Below, piece after piece: positions 1 through 6,783 of a DNA stretch of 33,056 nucleotides. The number at the start of each line of letters is the position of its first letter. The stretch's first letter is position 1. Location: the NCBI GenBank assembly GCA_021372535.1, contig JAJFUH010000093.1, positions 1 through 33,056 of the forward strand, written 5' to 3'. Both the position numbers and the translations under genes were made by a program. This stretch comes from a bacterium (GTDB taxonomy: Bacteria; Latescibacterota; Latescibacteria; Latescibacterales; Latescibacteraceae). Under the pieces are notes generated by a model. That model was not told the origin of the DNA, ran no database searches, and saw only the letters and a program-made list of their open reading frames with translations.

Positions 1-728
<728 letters not shown>

Positions 729-764
729 GGTAACTCCTCCTTTTTATGAGTGGTAGATAAAAAA

Positions 765-791
765 TTAGCACTTATGAGATAAGACTGCTAA
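765..791 (-). promoter_or_regulatory. CIRCE operator (HrcA-binding inverted repeat) of groESL
   Basis: Inverted repeat TTAGCACTT, nine bases, GACTGCTAA. The CIRCE consensus is TTAGCACTC-N9-GAGTGCTAA, so each nine-base arm matches at eight positions and the spacer length is exact. It lies between the putative groES promoter and the groES start, the usual place for HrcA repression of chaperonin operons. Confidence 0.93.
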
Positions 792-811
792 TTTTTAAAG
801 AGTAGAAAAAT

Positions 812-839
812 AATATAATAACGGAAAATAAAAACTCAA
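812..839 (-). promoter_or_regulatory. Putative sigma-70-type promoter of groESL
   Basis: Read on the minus strand, TTGAGT (839-834) and TATATT (817-812) are separated by 16 bp. Transcription would begin roughly 10-15 bp before the CIRCE, which fits operator control. The region is A+T-rich, so chance matches are possible. Confidence 0.45.
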
Positions 840-920
840 AGGAATAATTACTCAATTTTACAAATCGATATACTCTTTATACCAAGGTTGATAATCATCA
901 TTAATGAACCTGATTATACG

Positions 921-1071
921 CCTTGTGTAACACTTTATGCACGGATACGAGCTGTCAAGGGTCGGCACGTGGTGCCGGTTTACATGCCCTTGACAGCAAT
1001 AAAACAGCAATAAACACACATTTCATCATCGGGCGTGTGAATCATACTTCTTCACCACGTTTTTAATCGAC
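921..1071. repeat. Structured intergenic repeat, copy A (dnaK-groES gap)
   Basis: About 150 bp resembling 18733-18876. Core: CTGTCAAGGG (952-961) pairs perfectly with CCCTTGACAG (987-996) and encloses a small hairpin CGGCAC/GTGCCG (963-968 with 972-977). A second stem-loop follows, CGTGTGAA (1034-1041) with TTCACCACG (1051-1059), with one bulged base. The right end runs into the last codons of dnaK. Compared with copy B, the long stem carries a compensatory C-G to A-T change and the second stem is also preserved, while a 9-bp segment (about 1007-1015) is extra in this copy. No T-run follows the stems on either strand, so a simple terminator is unlikely. Confidence 0.8.
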
Positions 1072-2997
1072 CACTTCAAAATCAGCATCGACCGCGCCGG
1101 AATCAGGCTTTGAATCGGTGGAGCTTTCACGGCGTTCCTGCTGCTGTTCCTGACGGGGCTGCCCGGTATCGCCCGCTCCGGGTTGACCTCCGGCCTGCCC
1201 GGTCTGGGCATACATCTTCTGGGCGGCTTCATGCCATGCGCCGGTGAGACCGTCACGGGCAGAGATGATTTCGGACATATCGGAACCCTTGATAGCTCCT
1301 TTGGCCCGTTCAAGAGCAGCCTCGACTTTCGCCTTTGCATCCGGTTCCAATGAACCACCTATATCTTTGAGATTCTTTTCGGTCTGGTAAATGAGCTGGT
1401 CGGTTTCGTTCCGGGCCGTGATTTCTTCCTTTTTCTTTTTGTCTTCTCCTGCATGGGCCTCGGCATCCTTGACCATTTTCTGAATCTCGCTCTCGTTCAG
1501 ACCGCTCGATGATTCGATACGGATCTGCTGTTCCTTGCCGGTACCCTTGTCCTTTGCCGATACGTTGAGAATACCGTTGGCATCGATGTCAAACGTGACC
1601 TCGATCTGCGGTATACCACGGGGAGCCGGCGGAATTCCGTCCAGGTGGAACCGGCCGATTGTCCTGTTGTCACGCGCCATCTCACGTTCGCCCTGGAGAA
1701 CATGAATCTCCACGGATGTCTGGCTGTCTGCCGCGGTGGAGAATATTTCGCTCTTCTTGGTCGGAATGGTCGTGTTCCGCTCGATAAGACGTGTGAATAC
1801 GCTGCCAAGGGTCTCGATACCGAGCGAAAGCGGCGTCACATCGAGAAGCAGGACATCGGTGACTTCTCCGGACAGCACGCCTCCTTGGATTGCAGCACCT
1901 ACTGCAACGACCTCATCGGGATTGACACCCTTGTGCGGTTCTTTACCGAACATTTCACGGACGAGCTCCTGTACTTTCGGAATACGGATCGATCCGCCGA
2001 CAAGAATAACCTCGTCAATCTGGTTTGCGGTGAGTCCCGCATCCCTGATTGCGTTCTCGACCGGTCTGCGTGTCCGCTCGATGAGATCGCCGATGAGCTG
2101 TTCCAGTTTTGCGCGCGAAAGCTTGACATTGAGATGTTTCGGTCCCGAAGCATCGGCGGTTATAAACGGAAGGTTGATATCCGTCTCGATCGTATTCGAA
2201 AGCTCGCACTTGGCCTTTTCGGCGGCTTCTTTCAGGCGCTGGAGAGCCATCGCGTCTTTACGCAGATCGATGCCGTTATCCTTCTGGAATTCCTCGGCGA
2301 GCCAGTTTACAACACGCTGGTCGAAATCGTCTCCGCCAAGATGGGTGTCTCCGTTTGTGGACAGCACCTCGAATACTCCGTCACCGAGCTCCAGAATCGA
2401 AATGTCGAATGTTCCGCCGCCAAGATCGAATACCGCTATTTTCTCGTCTTTCTTTTTATCGAGACCATACGCCAGCGATGCGGCAGTGGGCTCGTTGATG
2501 ATCCGTTTCACTTCTAAACCGGCGATACGGCCCGCGTCTTTGGTTGCCTGACGCTGCGCATCGTTAAAATATGCGGGAACGGTTATAATCGCCTCTGTGA
2601 CTTTCTGTCCGAGGTAATCCTCGGCGGTCTGTTTCATTTTCTGAAGAATAACTGCGGAGATTTCGGGAGGTGAAAATTCCTTGCTGTCGATATTGACACG
2701 CGCTGTGTCATTGGGACCTTTTACAACTTTATAGGGAACTTCCTTCATTTCCTGGCCGACTTCATCGAACCTTCTGCCCATGAACCGTTTGATCGAATAC
2801 ACGGTGCGGTTCGGATTGGTTACTGCCTGGCGCTTTGCAACCTGTCCGACGAGACGTTCTCCCTTGTCGGTATACGCTACAACGCTGGGTGTCGTTCTTC
2901 CTCCCTCCGAGTTGGGGATGACGACAGGCTGGCCGCCTTCCATGACCGCAACAACAGAATTCGTGGTTCCCAAATCTATTCCAATTATTCTGGACAT
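1063..2997 (-). CDS. dnaK: Chaperone protein DnaK (Hsp70)
   Basis: Hsp70 chaperone of 644 residues that binds exposed hydrophobic segments in an ATP-controlled cycle with DnaJ and GrpE. The N-terminal ATPase domain shows [45 protein letters not shown] and [13 protein letters not shown]. The interdomain linker ([18 protein letters not shown]), the substrate-binding beta domain and a helical lid follow. The tail is Gln/Gly-rich and ends DADFEVVD. An upstream in-frame extension (MKKRNNF...) is possible, but the ATG at 2997 begins exactly at the conserved [10 protein letters not shown] and has an AAGGGG Shine-Dalgarno, so I chose it. No grpE or dnaJ neighbour is present. The stop codon abuts structured repeat copy A; groES lies downstream with its own operator. 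Confidence 0.98.
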   Translation of the reverse strand: MSRIIGIDLGTTNSVVAVMEGGQPVVIPNSEGGRTTPSVVAYTDKGERLVGQVAKRQAVTNPNRTVYSIKRFMGRRFDEVGQEMKEVPYKVVKGPNDTARVNIDSKEFSPPEISAVILQKMKQTAEDYLGQKVTEAIITVPAYFNDAQRQATKDAGRIAGLEVKRIINEPTAASLAYGLDKKKDEKIAVFDLGGGTFDISILELGDGVFEVLSTNGDTHLGGDDFDQRVVNWLAEEFQKDNGIDLRKDAMALQRLKEAAEKAKCELSNTIETDINLPFITADASGPKHLNVKLSRAKLEQLIGDLIERTRRPVENAIRDAGLTANQIDEVILVGGSIRIPKVQELVREMFGKEPHKGVNPDEVVAVGAAIQGGVLSGEVTDVLLLDVTPLSLGIETLGSVFTRLIERNTTIPTKKSEIFSTAADSQTSVEIHVLQGEREMARDNRTIGRFHLDGIPPAPRGIPQIEVTFDIDANGILNVSAKDKGTGKEQQIRIESSSGLNESEIQKMVKDAEAHAGEDKKKKEEITARNETDQLIYQTEKNLKDIGGSLEPDAKAKVEAALERAKGAIKGSDMSEIISARDGLTGAWHEAAQKMYAQTGQAGGQPGAGDTGQPRQEQQQERRESSTDSKPDSGAVDADFEVVD

Positions 2998-3376
2998 AAT
3001 AATTACCCCTTTCCTTATAAAATTATTTCTTTTTTTCAATAGTATGAAAGCTAAATTGATGCCAGAACGGCATTCCTGTGTATAATATCATGTTAATAAT
3101 GATGATATGATATTTATTAGATTATGATAAATGTTTCAGATCAATACTGTGTATGCCATAATGACATATTGGAGCGCCGTTATGACATATATCTCTGCCA
3201 TGCCTCTGACAGATTTTCTGCGGGTTTGTGTTATATGTCTATGAAATGGAGAATAACAACTGTGAGGTTGAATCCGGTAACAGCTTGAAATGTAAAAACT
3301 TTATATTATTTTGAGATAGAATTTTTGATAAATGGGGCAAAACAAAGGAGCGGTGTGTTTTATTTCAGTATTTCTC
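2998..3376. other. dnaK leader and A+T-rich spacer, no gene seen
   Basis: Spacer between dnaK (minus) and the receiver pseudogene (plus). On the dnaK side there is a small hairpin, ATGCC/GGCAT (3059-3063 with 3069-3073), which would lie in the dnaK leader. I could not find a CIRCE or a convincing promoter for dnaK here; a TATTAT (3082-3087, minus) lacks a partner at the right distance. Confidence 0.5.
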
Positions 3377-3405
3377 TTGACTTGGTTAGAAAAATTGTAT
3401 TATTA
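3377..3405 (+). promoter_or_regulatory. Putative promoter ahead of receiver pseudogene / zinc-ribbon-FIST genes
   Basis: TTGACT (3377-3382) and TTATTA (3400-3405) are 17 bp apart; TATTAT at 3398 is an alternative -10. A GGAGG (3418-3422) follows just before the remains of a receiver-domain gene. This is the nearest plausible promoter for the downstream zinc-ribbon and FIST genes. Confidence 0.4.
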
Positions 3406-3426
3406 ATATACCATATTGGAGGTTTT

Positions 3427-3767
3427 ATTAGTATTATTTTATATCTGAATATATTCGGGTCGGTTTATGGAGAATTTCCTGATTTGGCTGATTTTACAAG
3501 GTTATCAAGTCTATGGACGGGCAGGAAGGTGTTCATATGGCACGGGAACAGAATGTGTATATAATGATGCCGGAGCATGACGGTTGCACCGTGAACAGTT
3601 ACCCTAAATCCGTAATAGCGAATATTCCCATTATATGTGAACACTCCGGGCAGCGAGTTGAGGTCGTATGATAGCCGTTAAAAACCGGTGCCATTGACTA
3701 TATCATGAAACTTTTCAGCCCGAAAATACTGCTGAAGAGGTTAACAAAAATTGTAAATGCAATGTAA
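3427..3767 (+). pseudogene. Decayed CheY-like response-regulator receiver gene
   Basis: Translating across frames recovers a receiver (REC) domain of normal single-domain length (about 114 codons). A hydrophobic first strand (ISIILYL, from 3427) is followed by GYQVY (3500-3514, shifted frame), DGQEGVHMAREQNV (3516-3557), then IMMPEHDGCTV matching the usual IMMPEMDGYEV. Next come NIPIICEHSGQR, matching the IPVIxLTA strand, and GAIDYIMKLFSPKILLKRL, matching GAxDYIxKPFxPxELLxRL, ending with a TAA at 3765. There is no usable start codon after the GGAGG at 3418, at least one frameshift near 3512, in-frame TGA-TAG at 3669-3674, and a gap between QNV and IMMPE that removes the phospho-acceptor Asp. 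The combined lesions point to real decay rather than sequencing error. The family assignment rests on motif order. Confidence 0.75.
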
Positions 3768-3803
3768 CTTGGCATTTAAATATTATTAAGGAGGATTAAT
3801 AAC

Positions 3804-4154
3804 ATGTTTTGCCCAAAATGCGGAAAACAGATCGATGATGGGGGAAAATTTTGTTCCAACTGCGGGTTCAAGATTGAACCCAAAAGTCTTGAAGGAGAAA
3901 AAAAAGATAAAAAGGATGACATTTTTATTGAAGATAAAAAAAACGTACAGAAAACAGTTGGGAATATTAAAAAAGTGATTGAAGCTATTATTGTCCGGAA
4001 AGGAAAGGGCGATCCGTTATTAATTATCAATATAAGGAAAAAGCTTGTTTTTAAGGGAATTAACCCAGCTAAATATACTTATGAAACAATAGATGATCCT
4101 CTTGTGTTGAAAAAATTAATTGAACTGGCCAAAGATCTGGGATTCAATTTGTAA
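3804..4154 (+). CDS. Zinc-ribbon protein of unknown function
   Basis: A 116-residue, Lys-rich, probably cytoplasmic protein. It opens with a compact double-CxxC zinc ribbon, MFCPKCGKQIDDGGKFCSNCG (Cys3, Cys6, Cys17, Cys20), of the zinc-ribbon-2 type often found at the N-terminus of bacterial proteins. A charged linker (about 30-50) follows, then a C-terminal segment (about 50-116) that I do not recognise. It has no membrane segment. A strong AAGGAGG lies nine bases before the ATG. It ends 18 bp before the FIST gene, so the two are probably co-transcribed and may act together in sensing; that is inference from adjacency. Base composition is visibly more A+T-rich than the housekeeping genes, which suggests transfer or relaxed constraint. 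Confidence 0.8.
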   Translation: MFCPKCGKQIDDGGKFCSNCGFKIEPKSLEGEKKDKKDDIFIEDKKNVQKTVGNIKKVIEAIIVRKGKGDPLLIINIRKKLVFKGINPAKYTYETIDDPLVLKKLIELAKDLGFNL

Positions 4155-4172
4155 ATAAAAGTGGAGGAAAAA

Positions 4173-5279
4173 ATGAATGTCAAAATTTCATATTCGTTAA
4201 AAGAGAATGTTAATGAGGCCATACAGGATATCAGTAAACAGTTTGCTGATATTGATCCCAGAATGGTTATTTACTTCGCTTCTTCTAAGTTTGACCCCGA
4301 AAATCTCAGTCAGCAGCTGCAGAATGCATTTAATTCGGCTGCTGTTTTCGGATGTTCGACCGCTGGAGAAATAGTCAGCGGCAAAATGCTGAAAGGCTCC
4401 GTCGTCGCAATGGCTTTTAGTTCTGATGCGATAGAGGATGTGAAAGTGGAGGTTGTTGAAAATATTAAAGAGGGAAATAACGTTGAAGCGGTATTCTCCG
4501 CATTTGGAGAGTATTATGGTACCTCCATGGACGAACTGGATTTTACTAAGTATGTCGGTATAATTCTCGTGGATGGTTTATCCGGTGCTGAAGAAAGACT
4601 GATGGACAGAATCGGCGACTTGACCAATGTGACATTCGTGGGTGGGTCTGCCGGAGATGATTTGAAATTTCAAAAAACATTTGTTTTTGCAGGGAATAAA
4701 GCGTATACCAATGCTGCCATACTCGTACTGATTAAACCGGGAATCGGATTTGATATAATCAAAACACAGAGCTTCTGCAGTACTGACAAAACGCTTGTCG
4801 CAACGAAAGTAAACGTGGCAGGCAGAGAAGTTATCGAGTTTAATAACAGGCCCGCATCCGTTGAATACGCCGAAGCAGTTGGAACGTCAGTCGATAATGC
4901 CCCGAACTGCTTCATGTCCCATCCTGTAGGCCTGATGTTCGATGATGAACCGTATGTTCGCAGCCCGCAACAGATTAAAGGCGAGAGAATGGTGTTTTAT
5001 TGTAATGTGTTGGAAGGAATGGAACTTTCGTTGCTTAGCTCCACAGATATTGTGAATGAAACGAAAAAAGCGATCGATGATAAAAAGAAAGAGTTGGGTA
5101 CTATTTCCGCAATCATCAACTTTCATTGTATTCTGAGGACTCTGGAACTTGAAAGTAAGGGTATTACAGAGGCATACGGTAAGCTGTTTACGGATATTCC
5201 CACCATCGGTTTCAGTACCTATGGGGAGGAATATATCGGACATATAAATCAGACATCGACCATGCTTGTTTTTAAATGA
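4173..5279 (+). CDS. FIST-domain sensor protein (FIST_N + FIST_C)
   Basis: A 368-residue soluble protein made only of the FIST sensory module, which in other bacteria is thought to bind small ligands such as amino acids and feed histidine kinases or chemotaxis-type signalling. FIST_N (about 20-215) shows RMVIYFASSKFDPENLSQQL, VFGCSTAGEIVSG and the Gly-rich FVGGSAGDDLKFQKTFVF. FIST_C (about 220-360) shows FNNRPASVEYAEAVG, NCFMSHPVGLMFDDEPYVRS, NFHCILRTLELE and the closing PTIGFSTYGEEYIGHINQTSTMLVF. No output domain is fused. A GTG at 4161 is in frame, but the ATG at 4173 follows GGAGG by five bases and is preferred. It sits 18 bp after the zinc-ribbon gene and is flanked by relics of receiver-domain genes, suggesting the remains of a two-component-linked locus. 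Confidence 0.9.
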   Translation: MNVKISYSLKENVNEAIQDISKQFADIDPRMVIYFASSKFDPENLSQQLQNAFNSAAVFGCSTAGEIVSGKMLKGSVVAMAFSSDAIEDVKVEVVENIKEGNNVEAVFSAFGEYYGTSMDELDFTKYVGIILVDGLSGAEERLMDRIGDLTNVTFVGGSAGDDLKFQKTFVFAGNKAYTNAAILVLIKPGIGFDIIKTQSFCSTDKTLVATKVNVAGREVIEFNNRPASVEYAEAVGTSVDNAPNCFMSHPVGLMFDDEPYVRSPQQIKGERMVFYCNVLEGMELSLLSSTDIVNETKKAIDDKKKELGTISAIINFHCILRTLELESKGITEAYGKLFTDIPTIGFSTYGEEYIGHINQTSTMLVFK

Positions 5280-5348
5280 GGTATGGTTTTTCTGATTCAG
5301 AACTGTTATTATACGACACGGTTGAAATCAACTGTCAAATATCTTTCT

Positions 5349-5435
5349 GAGGCTATTGACTTTATCATGAAAACCTTCAAGCCCGAATGACCTGCTGAAA
5401 AGGCTGAAAAAGTTGTAAACAAAATGTTTCCCTGA
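5349..5435 (+). pseudogene. Relic of a receiver-domain C-terminus, second copy
   Basis: EAIDFIMKTFKPE is readable from 5349, then a TGA at 5388. In shifted frames NDLLKRLKKL and later EKVVNKMFP followed by TGA (5433-5435) appear. Together these match the end of a REC domain (AIDFIxKPFxPEDLLKRLKKVVNKM). At DNA level it closely resembles 3690-3767 of the upstream pseudogene, implying duplication or two related neighbours. Only the last roughly 28 residues remain. Confidence 0.6.
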
Positions 5436-5470
5436 CTCAACTTATTTCTATGGCGATCGGTTAACCATGA

Positions 5471-5563
5471 ATTATTGTTTCGGTGAATAAACAATGATAT
5501 CGGATGATGTTATACAGAACTTGATTCGGCATCTGTTCCGGCATTTATTCGCCGGAGCAATAA
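5471..5563 (+). repeat. Left arm of a long imperfect inverted repeat
   Basis: About 93 bp that matches the reverse complement of 5901-6006. Shared blocks include TGATATCGGATGA, GAACTTG, TTCGGCATCT and GCCGGAGCAATAA. The right arm carries about 11 extra bases near its inner part. Confidence 0.75.
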
Positions 5564-5900
5564 AAAAGCTGACAGTACTTGTAATAACGGCAGAGATATT
5601 CGTCTTTGCCCCGGGATGAAACTGCGGCTCGGCGGGACTCGATCAGGTGCATTTTCAACTTATGAAACCGAATAATCAGGGTATAGATGATGAAAACGGT
5701 TTCGTTATGTCTCCATTACTCCATAGCCACCAGAGTAATACTGCCGCAGTAATATTTTACGATAGTTCCGAGTATGCCCATTCAGATTGAACATGCTGAA
5801 GTTCATTTCCTTCCATGATTCATGTCTTGCCGCTATCAATTCCCGTCACAACGCCGGTTTTGGATATGTAAAAGGCAGTTCGCAGGGCCTTCCGCTAGAC
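5564..5900. other. Interior between inverted-repeat arms, no recognisable gene
   Basis: About 337 bp. Short open frames exist, but none has a good start, an RBS or a recognisable protein. A 56-codon stretch open from about 5621 to 5790 has no family resemblance that I can name. No transposase is encoded, so if this is a mobile element it is non-autonomous or degraded. Confidence 0.45.
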
Positions 5901-6006
5901 TTATTGCTCCGGCGGATAAATAATGATACCAATAGCAGGAATAGATGCCGAAACAAGTTCGGCATGACGTCATCCGATATCACTGTTTAATCGCCGAAGC
6001 AATAAC
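5901..6006 (-). repeat. Right arm of a long imperfect inverted repeat
   Basis: Reverse complement of the 5471-5563 arm with scattered substitutions and a short insertion. It contains its own hairpin ATGCCGAA/TTCGGCAT (5944-5951 with 5957-5964), a palindrome type common in intergenic repeats of environmental bacteria. Confidence 0.75.
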
Positions 6007-6463
6007 CACGGTACGTGCTTATTGAGAATAACCAGACTATTTTACTGGAATAACCAAATGAGAGACATATGCCGCTTAATGTTGCTCTTTCATTTATCTG
6101 AAAATGCATCTGCAGTTCCCGGCGTTGAAGCCCCGGCCTTGTGCCGGATGTTTCTGTAACGGCGTCATTCCCGAATCTTTAATCGGGAATCCATATGGAG
6201 CCAGCATACATTTTTCATCCTTCGTTGTGACCATCTATGGTCATGAAGGTTATTCATATAAATATGATAAGATTTCGGTTGCATGGGGAATAATGGATCA
6301 TTTCAAATGCATTCACAAGATTGCAAAATACCCGATAAATCGATTATATGCGTGGAACAGTCCGGAAGAATAATACCTTTGGATTGTAAATATTGTTGGG
6401 AAGTTAGGGTATATCAATAAAAAGAAGAGCGGGAAACAATATCTGAGTTTTTGTATTTATTCA
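6007..6463. other. Gene-poor spacer before tRNA-Lys
   Basis: No convincing gene. An 89-codon frame (6104-6373) exists, but it overlaps the palindromic repeat at 6164-6194, lacks an RBS and has no recognisable domains. A CCGGC/GCCGG hairpin lies near 6133-6147. Confidence 0.4.
6164..6194. repeat. Small palindromic intergenic repeat
   Basis: ATTCCCGA (6167-6174) and TCGGGAAT (6183-6190) form an eight-pair stem around an eight-base loop, bracketed by GTC and CCAT. This looks like the widespread GTCATTCCCG...CGGGAATCCAT family of intergenic palindromes. Confidence 0.6.
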
Positions 6464-6540
<77 letters not shown>

Positions 6541-6591
6541 ATGAAATACATATAACCAGATTCGCCGGAAAAAAACTGAAATCAGACTTAC

Positions 6592-6620
6592 AATATAGAA
6601 AAAATAAATTTTATAGTCAA
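6592..6620 (-). promoter_or_regulatory. Promoter of tRNA-Lys
   Basis: On the minus strand, TTGACT (6620-6615) and TATATT (6597-6592) are separated by exactly 17 bp. Transcription would start about 45 bases before the tRNA 5' end. This is a near-consensus sigma-70 arrangement. Confidence 0.65.
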
Positions 6621-6689
6621 ATAAAAAATAAGAGATACCCGTTTTTTACTTTTTTCCATGTAATGTTTTAACATATCATAATTGAATAC

Positions 6690-6718
6690 TTGAAAAGTAC
6701 TGGGCTATATGCTATTTT
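6690..6718 (+). promoter_or_regulatory. Putative promoter of glgP
   Basis: TTGAAA (6690-6695) and TATTTT (6713-6718) with a 17-bp spacer, about 65 bp ahead of the glgP start codon. Confidence 0.5.
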
Positions 6719-6783
6719 AGATTTCACAAAATAATATACTGATGCAGAATCAATCAATTATCCATATACCGAGGAGAATAAAT

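Noticed and set aside
952-996. Hairpin after dnaK as a rho-independent terminator
   Set aside because: No T-run on either strand, and the same structure recurs before tex, where a terminator is not needed.
1645-2551. Two plus-strand open frames opposite dnaK
   Set aside because: Antisense to a fully conserved dnaK; no domain or RBS support.
3325-3564. Plus-strand 79-codon frame as a gene
   Set aside because: It overlaps the promoter, the RBS remnant and the decayed receiver gene, which explains this DNA better.
5787-6373. Short plus-strand frames in the repeat-rich gap as genes
   Set aside because: They run through inverted-repeat arms or palindromes and lack RBS and domains.
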